A model generated the notes under the pieces. It searched no databases and was not told the DNA's origin. It saw only the letters and a list, made by a program, of their open reading frames with translations. The position numbers were made by a program, and so were the translations under genes. From assembly GCA_964459305.1 (NCBI GenBank), contig CAYWNA010000018.1, positions 1 through 64,000 on the forward strand: a stretch of 64,000 nucleotides of DNA, given 5' to 3'. This document shows, piece after piece, positions 16,385 through 25,461 of this stretch (position 1 is the first letter of the stretch; each line of letters begins with the position of its first letter). Source of the stretch: CAYWNA01 sp964459305. Its GTDB lineage: Bacteria; Planctomycetota; Planctomycetia; Pirellulales; Pirellulaceae.

Positions 16385-19192
16385 ATGAAAACCGACGAAC
16401 TCCGCGAGAAATACCTCGAATTCTTTGAGACCAAGGGACACAGTCGCCAGCCCAGCGACGTTTTGGTGCCTACCTGGGACCCCTCCGTGCTGTTCACGCC
16501 AGCTGGGATGAACCAGTTCAAGGACCATTTCTTGGGCAAGGTCAAGTTGGATTTCACTCGCGCCACGACCTGCCAGAAGTGCCTGCGCACGGGCGATATC
16601 GACAACGTGGGTCGGACGGCGTATCACCACACTTTTTTCGAAATGCTGGGCAATTTCAGCTTCGGCGACTATTTCAAACGCGAGGCGATCAATTGGGCTT
16701 GGGAGTTTCTGACCGATAAGAAGTGGCTGGGCATCGATCCCGATCGGCTGACTGTTACGGTGTACATGGACGACGACGAAGCCGCGAATATTTGGGGCGA
16801 GGACATTGGGCTGACGACCAGCCGGATCGAACGGATGGGGGAGGGCGACAATTTCTGGCCTGCCAACGCGCCGAGCCAAGGTCCGGACGGTGTATGCGGC
16901 CCGTGTAGCGAAATCTTCTATCACGATGACTTTGGCGATGAAGTCGAAATATGGAACCTCGTCTTCACGCAGTTCAACCGCGTGGGCGATCCTCCGGATA
17001 ATCTGCGGCCGTTGCCGAGCCGCAACATCGACACCGGCATGGGCTTGGAGCGCACAGCGGCCACGCTGCAAGGCGTGGAGACCAACTACCACATCGATAT
17101 TCTGCAGCCCATCGTGGACGCCGCGGCCGAAGTGTGCGGTGTGAACTACGAGCCGAAGAGCGACAATGGTCGACGGCTGCGGCGCATTACGGACCACGTG
17201 AGGGCGTGCGTGTTTGCGATCCACGAGAATGTCTACCCCGGCCCAAACAAAGAGAAATACGTCATCCGCCGCCTGCTCCGACGCGCCGTGCTCGACGGGC
17301 ATCAGATGGGCATGCGCGAGCCGTTTCTGTATCAATTCGTGCCGGTCGTCGCCGATATGATGAAGGACCCGTTTCCGGAGCTTGGCGAGACGGTCGAGCG
17401 CGTGGCCCAGGTAATCCAACGGGAAGAAAGCACGTTTCTGGCAACGATCGACGAAGGGCTGGCTCGAATCCAGAAGATCTTCGATGATCTAGACCGAGCA
17501 GGCCGCGTGATCGTTCCAGGCGAAGAGGCCGGCGTGTTGTACTCGACCTACGGTGTGCCGCCCGAACTGGTCGAGTCCATGGCCGCCGAACAGAACCTCA
17601 CGTTCGATTGGGAAGGCTTTGGGAAGTGGATGGAACAGCACGGTGAAATCTCCGGCAAAGGCCAGGGAGAGGTGTTTAAGACTGGACCGATCGAATCGTT
17701 GAAGCGGGCCCTGCACCGCACCGAGTTCCTCGGCTATGAGACGACTGAAACGACGGCCGAGGTGAAAGGCATCGTGGCGCAGAATCAACTATGCGACAAA
17801 CTCGCCGAAGTCGGCCACGAACAGCCGATTGTCTTGGTGCTCGATCACTCGCCGTTCTACGCCGAAGCCGGCGGACAAATGGGCGACACCGGTGAAATCC
17901 TCGGTGATCACGTTCAGTTTCAGGTCACGGAGACTCTGAAGGAAGGCGAACTGATTCTGCACTACGGTCATCTGACCGAAGGCGAGTTGCAGGCTGGCCA
18001 ATCCGTTGTGGCTCGCGTCGATGTCAGCCGCCGCCAGGGGATCCGCCGAGCCCACTCGGCCACGCACATTCTGCACCACGCCCTACAGAAGAACCTGGGC
18101 ACGCATGCCCAGCAGCAAGGTTCGAAAGTGGACGACGACTGGCTGCGATTCGACTTCACCAATATGTCACCCGTGACGCCGGACCAACTCGCGTCTGTCG
18201 AAAACGACGCAAGCGAACGCATCGCCGCGGCCGAGCCCGTCAGCGCGCAGGTTCTTCCGCTGGCCGATGCCCGCAAGGCGGGCGCAATGATGCTGTTTGG
18301 CGAAAAGTACCCCGATCCTGTCCGCATGGTGTCGATGGGCGATTTCAGCAGGGAACTGTGTGGCGGCACGCATCTCGAAAATACCGGCGAAGTCGGCTCT
18401 GTCGAAATCATCGCCGAAGAAGGCGTCGCGGCCGGTACCCGCCGCATTGTGGCGCTGACGGGCGAGAAAGCAGATCAGCACGCCGAAAAGACTCGCACCG
18501 TCCTGACCGAAGTGGCGAAGTCACTCGGCGTCGGGTTGTTGGATACGCCCACGACTGTCCGCGATTTGGTGCAGATGGCGCGTGAACTGAAGAAACAGCT
18601 TTCGTCAGGCGGCAAACCCGCGGAGCCGGGACCGAAAGAAAAACGATCCAAACATGGCAACGAAGAAGCAAGCTATCCACAAATCAAATCGGCCTTGCGC
18701 GACGTGGCGCGAACACTCAATGTTTCGCTTTTCGACGTGCCGCAGCGAGTTGCATCATTGCTGGACGAAGTGGAAGGCCTGAAGAAACAACTCGACGCAC
18801 TGGCCAGCTCGGGCGATCTCTCTGCGGATGCATTGCTGGAACAGGCCGAAACCATTGGCGAAACCAAGGTAGTTGTTGCCGAGGCTCCTGGCGCCAATCC
18901 CAACTTGATGCGGCAACTGATCGACCAATTGCGAAAGAAAGCCGATTCGACCGCGATATTGTTCGCCTCCGCTGCCGGCGAGTCCAAGGTGATCCTAGTG
19001 GCTGGTGTCAGCCGGGATCTGGTGAAACGTGGCGTCAGCGCAGGCAACTGGGTCAAGGACGTAGCCCCCGTTGTCGGCGGCGGCGGCGGCGGCAGGCCCG
19101 ACATGGCCCAGGCCGGTGGCAAACAGCCTGAAAAACTGCCCGAGGCACTCGAAGCGGCGAAAGCAAAGATACGCGAGATGCTCGCCTCGTAG
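16385..19192 (+). CDS. alaS: Alanine--tRNA ligase with duplicated C-terminal segment
   Basis: 935 residues from the ATG at 16385 (MKTDELREKYLEFF); the longer open frame upstream runs through an inverted repeat and is rejected. Class II catalytic core with FTPAGMNQFKDHFLG and the NIDTGMGLERTAA motif 3; the editing domain has its zinc ligands in HSATHILHH (about 557) and CGGTH (about 659). The C-terminal part is unusual: residues 704-739 and 768-803 are copies of one segment (15 of 35 identical by eye, both ending LKKQL), separated by a charged linker. The DHHA1-type GNWVKDVAPVVGGGGGGRPD follows. It charges tRNA-Ala in the cytoplasm. Confidence 0.95.
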   Translation: MKTDELREKYLEFFETKGHSRQPSDVLVPTWDPSVLFTPAGMNQFKDHFLGKVKLDFTRATTCQKCLRTGDIDNVGRTAYHHTFFEMLGNFSFGDYFKREAINWAWEFLTDKKWLGIDPDRLTVTVYMDDDEAANIWGEDIGLTTSRIERMGEGDNFWPANAPSQGPDGVCGPCSEIFYHDDFGDEVEIWNLVFTQFNRVGDPPDNLRPLPSRNIDTGMGLERTAATLQGVETNYHIDILQPIVDAAAEVCGVNYEPKSDNGRRLRRITDHVRACVFAIHENVYPGPNKEKYVIRRLLRRAVLDGHQMGMREPFLYQFVPVVADMMKDPFPELGETVERVAQVIQREESTFLATIDEGLARIQKIFDDLDRAGRVIVPGEEAGVLYSTYGVPPELVESMAAEQNLTFDWEGFGKWMEQHGEISGKGQGEVFKTGPIESLKRALHRTEFLGYETTETTAEVKGIVAQNQLCDKLAEVGHEQPIVLVLDHSPFYAEAGGQMGDTGEILGDHVQFQVTETLKEGELILHYGHLTEGELQAGQSVVARVDVSRRQGIRRAHSATHILHHALQKNLGTHAQQQGSKVDDDWLRFDFTNMSPVTPDQLASVENDASERIAAAEPVSAQVLPLADARKAGAMMLFGEKYPDPVRMVSMGDFSRELCGGTHLENTGEVGSVEIIAEEGVAAGTRRIVALTGEKADQHAEKTRTVLTEVAKSLGVGLLDTPTTVRDLVQMARELKKQLSSGGKPAEPGPKEKRSKHGNEEASYPQIKSALRDVARTLNVSLFDVPQRVASLLDEVEGLKKQLDALASSGDLSADALLEQAETIGETKVVVAEAPGANPNLMRQLIDQLRKKADSTAILFASAAGESKVILVAGVSRDLVKRGVSAGNWVKDVAPVVGGGGGGRPDMAQAGGKQPEKLPEALEAAKAKIREMLAS

Positions 19193-19204
19193 CGTCCAGG
19201 AATT

Positions 19205-19523
19205 GTAGGGTGGGCCACAGCGGTCCAGGGGCATGCTCGCTGAATCACCGACAGCATTTGGCGGTGGCGAAGGGCGTGAATCGCGGCGTACGACCAGCGG
19301 CGGCCCACGGAAATGCGCTCGCCGGTGCTATTCCGGTCGCATCATGCCGAATGACCTGACCGCTGTGGATGGGCGCGCAGTTCGTGCGATGCGGAGTGTG
19401 GGGGATAGAAAGCGGATTCCGGTGGGCCGTCGCTGGCGTGTCGACGATTCGACGTGGGTCGACCGTAGTGAATCGCTCGCCGGGGCATGGCCGATTGACA
19501 TTGGTTCACTTGGCCCACCCTAC
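19205..19523. repeat. Palindromic element bounded by GTAGGGTGGGCCA
   Basis: Perfect 13-base terminal inverted repeats at 19205-19217 and 19511-19523 enclose about 293 bases that themselves contain imperfect complementary stretches (a GTACGACCAGCGGCGGCCCAC region and a GTGGGCCGTCGCTGGCGTG region). No coding sequence and no obvious target duplication. This fills most of the 456-base gap between alaS and the next gene. It resembles a non-coding palindromic repeat unit or MITE-like element. Confidence 0.7.
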
Positions 19524-19648
19524 GTTGCTGGATGCGTCCTCTTCGTCGCATTTCCGCTTCGCTCTGCCAAACTCGCCTCGTTTCCTCTATAATAGGCATT
19601 GCCCAATTTCGGAAGACGTCCACAAGCTATCACCGTAAGGACTCACCC

Positions 19649-20962
19649 ATGCCCGCCTCCAACACCTCGCGTCGTACCTTTCTGAAACGCTCGGCCGGCG
19701 CCGTCCTGGGCGGCGCCGTTGCCCCGTACTTCTTCACCTCCGATGCAGACGCAAAGGACAAGCCAGCCGCGGCAAACGATCGCTGTCGCATCGGTTCGAT
19801 CGGCATGAAGTATCAAGGCTCTGTCGTTGCCGACAAAGCTCAAGCCCACGGCGACATCGTGGCGATTTGCGATGTCGACCGTGAGATCGCCGAGAAGGCG
19901 AGAGAGCAGTTCGGAGGCAAGGCCGACTTGTACGGCGACTACCGCAAGATGTTGGAGCGCAAAGATATCGATGTGATCACCATCGGCACGCCGGATCATT
20001 GGCATACGGCCATGGTTGTCGATGCCTGCCAAGCGGGCAAGGACGTCTACATCGAGAAGCCGCTGACGTTGACTGTGGACGAAGGCAAACTGATGGCACG
20101 GGTCGTCAAGGAAACGGGCCGCGTGGTTCAAGTCGGCTCGTGGCAACGAAGCGACCATCGATTCCGCCTGGCTGTGGAAATGGTCCGTCAAGGCCGCATC
20201 GGGAAACTCCAGCGAGTGGACGTTGTGCTGGGCAAGAACAAAACGAGTGGGTCATTCCAGCCCGAAACTCCGCCGCCGCACCTGAACTGGGAAATGTGGC
20301 AAGGTCAAACGCCTTTCGTGCCGTACATCAAAGAACGATGCCACTACACATTCCGCTGGTGGTATGAGTACTCGGGGGGCCAGATGACCGATTGGGGTGC
20401 CCACCACTTGGACATCGCTCAATGGGGCATCGGCTCGTTGCCCGTGGAAATCGAAAGCACTGCGAAGTTTCCCAACGTTCCAAACGGCTACAACGTGGCC
20501 ATCGACTTCCACGCCAAATACAAATACGCCAACGGCGTGGTGATGACCGTCGCCGACAACGGGCGCAACGGCGTGATGTTTACGGGAGACAAGGGGCGTG
20601 TCTTCGTCAATCGCGGAACCGTCTCGGGCAAGCCGATCGAGGACCTCGAACGCGATCCGCTACCGCGAGAATCGTTCAAGGTGTACGGCCACGACAACCT
20701 CGACCGGCCGGCGCGCATGGGGAAGCTGGATTCGATCGTCAACCATATGGGCAATTTCTTCGACTGTATCAAGACTCGCCAGGCACCGATTTCCGATGTG
20801 GTTAGCCAGCACCAAAGCGTGACCACCTGTCACATCGGCAACATCTCCATGCGCCTGGGTCGCCCATTGCGATGGGATCCGCAAACTGAAACGTTCATCG
20901 ACGACGATGAAGCGAACCAGTGGTTGCGCCGCGAGCAGCGTGCGGGTTACGAGATCGCGTAG
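19649..20962 (+). CDS. Gfo/Idh/MocA family oxidoreductase, Tat-exported
   Basis: 437 residues from the ATG at 19649. The N-terminus SRRTFLKRSAGAVLGGA is a twin-arginine signal, so the folded, cofactor-loaded enzyme is probably exported. The NAD(P)-binding Rossmann fold follows (about 45-160) with the family motif VYIEKPLTLT, and the C-terminal alpha/beta domain contains WWYEYSGGQMTDWGAHHLDI, a common planctomycete signature. These enzymes oxidise or rearrange sugars and cyclitols; the substrate cannot be told. The sugar isomerase-like gene follows in the same direction after a palindrome. Confidence 0.9.
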   Translation: MPASNTSRRTFLKRSAGAVLGGAVAPYFFTSDADAKDKPAAANDRCRIGSIGMKYQGSVVADKAQAHGDIVAICDVDREIAEKAREQFGGKADLYGDYRKMLERKDIDVITIGTPDHWHTAMVVDACQAGKDVYIEKPLTLTVDEGKLMARVVKETGRVVQVGSWQRSDHRFRLAVEMVRQGRIGKLQRVDVVLGKNKTSGSFQPETPPPHLNWEMWQGQTPFVPYIKERCHYTFRWWYEYSGGQMTDWGAHHLDIAQWGIGSLPVEIESTAKFPNVPNGYNVAIDFHAKYKYANGVVMTVADNGRNGVMFTGDKGRVFVNRGTVSGKPIEDLERDPLPRESFKVYGHDNLDRPARMGKLDSIVNHMGNFFDCIKTRQAPISDVVSQHQSVTTCHIGNISMRLGRPLRWDPQTETFIDDDEANQWLRREQRAGYEIA

Positions 20963-21000
20963 TTGATCAAAGAGAAGACAAACGGGACAGGGCTATGCCA

Positions 21001-21082
21001 TGGCCGGTTGTTGGAGTCCAGGCTTTAGCCTGTCCCCGGCAGCCTGAAGGCTGTACTCCAACAAATATTCCCAACCGGCCGC
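21001..21082. repeat. GGAGTCCAGGCT-type palindrome, full copy 1
   Basis: Outer arms TGGCCGGTTG and CAACCGGCC flank inner arms GTTGGAGTCCAGGCTTTAGC and GCCTGAAGGCTGTACTCCAAC. A second full copy is at 23530-23617 and a partial copy at 7731-7775. Lies between the oxidoreductase and the isomerase-like gene. Confidence 0.8.
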
Positions 21083-21142
21083 GCGACATAGTTGCGTTCC
21101 GCAGACACCTCGAAGCAACCACGAATCACGGGAACCACAACA

Positions 21143-22069
21143 ATGACTTCTGCTCATCTGAACCGTCGACAATTCACCGCGGGAGTTTGCTCCTCCTTGG
21201 CCGCCGGCCTGCTCGGCAACCGCGTCGCCTGCGGCGCCCCGACGTCGTCATTTCGGTTGAACTACATCCTGGCGTCTCCCATGTACGGCGAGATGCCGCT
21301 GGCCGCAGTGTTGCCGGAGGTCAAGAAGACTGGCGCACAATGCATCGACATCTGGCCTCGTCGTCACGCCAATCATCGCGAACAAGTGGAGGAGATGGGG
21401 CATGACCGTTTCATGGAGTTGCTCCGGCAGCACGATGTCGGCTTGGGAATGATCACGCGATATGATCTGGGCCCGTACGGTCTGCAGGACGAAATGCGCG
21501 TCTTGAAGAAGTTCGGCGGAAAAGTGATCGTCTGCGGCGCGAAGAACGCGACGGGTAAGACGCTGCGGGATCAAGTGAAGTCATTTGTGGACAGCATGCA
21601 GCCGCACGTCGCCGTGGCCGAAGAACTGGGCGTGGTGATCGGTATCGAGAATCACGGCCATTCGCTGATACATAGCCCCGATTCGATCCGGTATTTCGCC
21701 GAGTTCGCCAAGTCAGAACATCTGGGGATCGCCCTGGCACCGTACCATCTGCCGCAGAAGGAAGAGGTCATCGCCAAGGCGATATCAGATTTGGACGAAT
21801 CACTGGTCCATTTCCAGGGTTGGCAGCATGGTATGGGCTGCTCGAAGAAACTACCGAAAGAGCAGGAGCTACTGCAAATGCCGGGACGCGGCCCGGTCGA
21901 CTTCACGCCCATCCTCAAAGCGCTGAAGGACATCAACTATCAGGGCTTCACAGAGATCTTCATGCACCCCGTACCACGGGGCATTCCCATTCTGGAAACC
22001 GCGACTGCCGTAACCGACGAGATCAACCGGGCACGAAAATATCTGGAGGAATGTCTGGCCAAGGCATAG
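21143..22069 (+). CDS. Sugar phosphate isomerase/epimerase-like TIM-barrel protein, Tat-exported
   Basis: 308 residues from the ATG at 21143. The NRRQFTAGVCSSLAAGLLG start is a twin-arginine-type signal. The mature part fits the xylose isomerase-like TIM barrel (AP endonuclease 2 superfamily): CIDIWPRRHANHREQ, VVIGIENHGHSLIHSPDSI, LVHFQGWQHG and FTEIFMHPVPRG carry the Glu, His and Asp residues usual for metal binding. Planctomycetes carry many such exported proteins next to Gfo/Idh/MocA genes, consistent with a shared extracytoplasmic sugar-modifying route. Substrate unknown. Confidence 0.85.
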   Translation: MTSAHLNRRQFTAGVCSSLAAGLLGNRVACGAPTSSFRLNYILASPMYGEMPLAAVLPEVKKTGAQCIDIWPRRHANHREQVEEMGHDRFMELLRQHDVGLGMITRYDLGPYGLQDEMRVLKKFGGKVIVCGAKNATGKTLRDQVKSFVDSMQPHVAVAEELGVVIGIENHGHSLIHSPDSIRYFAEFAKSEHLGIALAPYHLPQKEEVIAKAISDLDESLVHFQGWQHGMGCSKKLPKEQELLQMPGRGPVDFTPILKALKDINYQGFTEIFMHPVPRGIPILETATAVTDEINRARKYLEECLAKA

Positions 22070-22173
22070 CGAGGCCCCTCGTTCAACCCGAAGGCGATGG
22101 CAGGCGTCGCCAATAGACCCTCGATACCGCTTGCTGCCTGCGCGGCAAACCATCTGGCTGCGGCTCCGACTCG

Positions 22174-23517
22174 CTATGATTCGAGGATCTTCCTAACCGC
22201 TACAACAACCGCCTGTGCATCATCGGCCAGCGAGCACTCTTCACTCTCGCCCGTTTGCAGATTCTTGACTTGGCAGGTGTTCGCCTCAAATTCGCGGTCG
22301 CCGGCGATTAGTGCGACGCGGAAACCACGCTGATCGGCGTATCGCAGTTGCTGTTTCAGCTTCTTCGGATCCGGGTAGACCTCCACGCCTACGCCCGCTG
22401 CGCGTACTTGGCAGGCTAAGCGGAGGTAATCGTCCAGACGCTCGCGGTCGAAGAAGACCACGAGTGCCTCGGCGGGCGTGCGTACTTTTTCGACCATGCC
22501 CAGCTCTTCCATCGCTGCCAGCAAGCGATCCAGACCCAACGAGGCGCCGATGCCGGGCAAGTCTTGTTTTGTGTACAGCCCTGCCAGATTGTCGTAACGA
22601 CCGCCTGAACAGACGCTGCCGATCGCCGGCAGATCGTCCAGAAACGTCTCGAAGATTGCGCCCGTGTAGTAGTCCAATCCCCGGGCGATCGAGACGTCCA
22701 ATACGATGCGCTGTTCGGCCACGCCAGCAGCTCTCGCACCGCTGAAAATCTGCGCCAGCCGCTCGACGCCCTCTTCGCCAATCTGGCTGCCCGCGACCAA
22801 CGACCCCAGTTGGCTCAGAATCTGATCGTTGGGACCGGACAGTTCGGCCAAGTGCAGCACCTGTCCAGCCTGCTCAGGCGTCGCCCCCGCGACGGCAACC
22901 ATTTCGTCTGCAACTTTCTGCGGACCGATCTTCGCCAGCTTGTCCAAGGCCCGGAGAATGGCTGACGACTTGTCGCGCAAATCGAGCTTTTCCAACAAAC
23001 CGTTCAGCACCGTGCGGTTGTTGATGCGAATCGTGAAGCCGGAAAATCCGATCGTCTGCATCAGATCGTGGATCACCAGCCCCGTCTCGATGTCTGCGGC
23101 AACCGACCTGGTGCCGATCGTGTCGAAGTCGCACTGCATGAATTCGCGGTACCGGCCACGCTGCGTGTTTTCGCCGCGCCAAACGGTGGCGATGTGGTAT
23201 CGCTTGAAGGGCGTGCCGAGCTCGCCGATGTGCTGGGCGGCAAAGCGGGCCAGGGGCACGGTCAAATCGAAACGCATGCCGACGTCGCGACCGCCATGAT
23301 CCTGGAAGCGGTAGGTCTGCCGATCGGTTTCCTCGCTGCCTTTTCCCTTGAGAATCTCCCAATACTCTAAAGCCGGCGTGTCGATGGGGCTGAATCCGTA
23401 CGAACGATAGATACGTTTGGCCGTGTCGATCAGGCGCTCGCGCGGAATCATCGTCTCCGGCAGGTAGTCCCGGAACCCTTTCAGCGTACGAGGCTGGATT
23501 AGCTTTGATGCGTTCAT
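22174..23517 (-). CDS. hisS: Histidine--tRNA ligase
   Basis: 447 residues from ATG. Class II synthetase charging tRNA-His. Visible: the N-terminal PRTLKGFRDYLPE typical of HisRS, motif 2 region WRGENTQRGRYREFMQCDFD, the histidine-binding loops GLDYYTGAIFE and GGRYDNLAG, motif 3 ASLGLDRLLAAME, and the C-terminal anticodon-binding domain (about 345-447). Length is close to the usual 420-460. It is the only gene of its strand block besides the cysteine-cluster protein upstream. Confidence 0.96.
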   Translation of the reverse strand: MNASKLIQPRTLKGFRDYLPETMIPRERLIDTAKRIYRSYGFSPIDTPALEYWEILKGKGSEETDRQTYRFQDHGGRDVGMRFDLTVPLARFAAQHIGELGTPFKRYHIATVWRGENTQRGRYREFMQCDFDTIGTRSVAADIETGLVIHDLMQTIGFSGFTIRINNRTVLNGLLEKLDLRDKSSAILRALDKLAKIGPQKVADEMVAVAGATPEQAGQVLHLAELSGPNDQILSQLGSLVAGSQIGEEGVERLAQIFSGARAAGVAEQRIVLDVSIARGLDYYTGAIFETFLDDLPAIGSVCSGGRYDNLAGLYTKQDLPGIGASLGLDRLLAAMEELGMVEKVRTPAEALVVFFDRERLDDYLRLACQVRAAGVGVEVYPDPKKLKQQLRYADQRGFRVALIAGDREFEANTCQVKNLQTGESEECSLADDAQAVVVAVRKILES

Positions 23518-23529
23518 TGTCCTCTCACT

Positions 23530-23617
23530 AAGCCACGGCTGGCCGTTGGAGTCCAGGCTTCAGCCTTTCCCCGCAGCCTAAAGGCTGTACTCCAGCGGGC
23601 ATTTCAAACCGGCCGCG
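23530..23617. repeat. GGAGTCCAGGCT-type palindrome, full copy 2
   Basis: Inner arms GTTGGAGTCCAGGCTTCAGC and GCCTAAAGGCTGTACTCCAG, with outer GGCCG and CGGCC segments, in the spacer between the cysteine-cluster gene and hisS. Its position just before the hisS start places it in the hisS leader or promoter. Confidence 0.8.
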
Positions 23618-23630
23618 GTATCCGATAACA

Positions 23631-24074
23631 TCAGCCGATCACCGGCAAAAGCTGCGGCTTCGGGCTCCGAATGCTCTTTCCCGACTTCTTGGGAAGAACG
23701 GCGTCCATGTACTCCTCGACTTGCTCCGGCGTTTCGAAGTAGCGCTCGTACGTCCAATCGTCCTCGTATTCGCAATTGTCCGTCTTGTAGTCGCGGCAGA
23801 TCTGCGGCCGAGTTTCGTAGATCACACAGCGATTGTCGGGCAGCAGGTGCTTGCACTTCGTATGGACCAACAGGTACCAGTCTTCGTCTTCAGTGAACAC
23901 AGTCGCGCGATCGTGTAGCAGATACCATCGAATGAAGTCAAGATCCTGACGCGCGGTTGGCGTCTCAATGGGAAGCGCAAAATACCGGCAACACTTGCCC
24001 GCACAATGGTCGCATGGGTATTCGCCGGGGCCTAGCTCTTCGCGAGCTGGTTTCTTCCTGGCCATCGCTGACAT
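23631..24074 (-). CDS. YkgJ-family cysteine-cluster protein
   Basis: 147 residues from the ATG at 24074 (MSAMARKKPAREEL); a second ATG three codons in is equally possible. The cysteine pattern PCDHCAGKCCRYFALPI and HTKCKHLLPDNRCVIYETRP followed by ICRDYKTDNC matches the CxxCxxxCC family thought to bind zinc or an Fe-S cluster. Function is not established. It is divergently transcribed from rtcA across 160 bases. A second, larger member lies at 26766-28016. Confidence 0.85.
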   Translation of the reverse strand: MSAMARKKPAREELGPGEYPCDHCAGKCCRYFALPIETPTARQDLDFIRWYLLHDRATVFTEDEDWYLLVHTKCKHLLPDNRCVIYETRPQICRDYKTDNCEYEDDWTYERYFETPEQVEEYMDAVLPKKSGKSIRSPKPQLLPVIG

Positions 24075-24234
24075 AAAGGCAGCTCCTGTGGGCTCGAAGA
24101 TTCTGTTCGTTTCTTCGTTCTTTTTCGGCTGCGGTCCCAAACGATGCGACTCCTTACACAACGTGAACTTTATAGAATACGATTTGTCGATTGTATTGGA
24201 TAGGTGTCGTCTCTTGGCTCTCAGGTGACGAGTT

Positions 24235-25266
24235 ATGCTGACCATTGATGGATCACAAGGCGAAGGTGGCGGGCAGATCGTTCGGTCGTCGTTGGCTTTG
24301 TCGTTGGTGACGGGCAAATCGGTGACTATCGAACGGGTGCGCGCGGGGCGAAAGAAGCCCGGCTTGAGGCGTCAGCATCTGACTGCTGTGCAGGCGGCGC
24401 GAAAGATATCGCGTGCGAAGGTGGACGGAGCGGAAATCGGCTCATCGCGGCTTGTGTTCAAGCCGGGTAAAGTGAAAGCTGGCGACTATCAGTTTCGGAT
24501 CACCACGGCCGGCAGCACGACACTGGTGCTGCAGACAATTCTGCCGGCGCTGATGATCGCCGACGATGTCTCCACGATTGCATTGGAGGGCGGCACCCAT
24601 AACCCGTACGCGCCGCCCTATGATTTCCTCGCCAAAGCCTTCTTGCCGCTGATTGCCCGCATGGGGCCGCAGGTGGAAACCGAGTTGGAACGCCCCGGCT
24701 TCTTTCCGGCAGGCGGCGGCAGGTTCACGGTGGCGGTTTGCCCGAGCCCGGAACTCGGCCGTCTCGAATTGATGGAACGCGGTCCGCTTACCGCCCGGCG
24801 CGTACGTGCCGTGGTGGCCAATCTGCCCCGGCACATTGCCGAGCGGGAATGCAGCACCATCGCGGCCACCACAGGGTGGGACGACTCATGCTTCGAAGTA
24901 CAGGATGTCGCCGACTCGCGGGGTCCCGGCAATGTGGTCATGATCGAACTGGATTCGCCCAGTGTCACCGAGCTGTTCACCGGCTTTGGCCAACGCGGCG
25001 TACGGGCGGAAACGGTCGCCTCGCGCGTGGCGGATGCAGCCAAGCGGTACGTCAATGCGGAGGTTCCCGTCGGCGAATACTTGGCTGACCAACTCATGCT
25101 GCCGTTGGGGATCGGCGCATCTCAGGGAAGCGGCGGCGGAACTTTTCGCACGCTAGCCCCGTCGCTGCATTCGACAACACACGCGGAGGTCCTCAAAGCC
25201 TTTCTGGGTGTGAAAATCCACTTCGCCGAAAACGCCTCCGAAGACTACGCGGTGACGATCGCGTAG
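24235..25266 (+). CDS. rtcA: RNA 3'-terminal phosphate cyclase
   Basis: 343 residues from ATG, the family length. RtcA uses ATP to convert RNA 3'-phosphate ends to 2',3'-cyclic phosphate. Diagnostic segments: DGSQGEGGGQIVRSSLALSL at the N-terminus, RAGRKKPGLRRQHLTAV, GGTHNPYAPPYDFL, FFPAGGGRF, and the C-terminal LADQLMLPLGIG and HSTTHAEVLKAFLG which supplies the adenylated His region. In enterobacteria it pairs with the ligase rtcB under the activator RtcR; neither is next to it here. Confidence 0.94.
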   Translation: MLTIDGSQGEGGGQIVRSSLALSLVTGKSVTIERVRAGRKKPGLRRQHLTAVQAARKISRAKVDGAEIGSSRLVFKPGKVKAGDYQFRITTAGSTTLVLQTILPALMIADDVSTIALEGGTHNPYAPPYDFLAKAFLPLIARMGPQVETELERPGFFPAGGGRFTVAVCPSPELGRLELMERGPLTARRVRAVVANLPRHIAERECSTIAATTGWDDSCFEVQDVADSRGPGNVVMIELDSPSVTELFTGFGQRGVRAETVASRVADAAKRYVNAEVPVGEYLADQLMLPLGIGASQGSGGGTFRTLAPSLHSTTHAEVLKAFLGVKIHFAENASEDYAVTIA

Positions 25267-25461
25267 GGACGTTCGTTGGCTCTCGGGCAATCGAAGTTTC
25301 AGGTTGCATTTCGCCCGTGGTTAGCGGACAATCTTTGGAGGGCAACGACTGGTGGAATCGCGGACCGATCAGCGAAAAAAGCACTTTCGTTCGCCAATCC
25401 TAACCACCATCACGCAAGCCAACCGTACCGAGCTAAATCAACTGACACGGGAGAACCGAAG

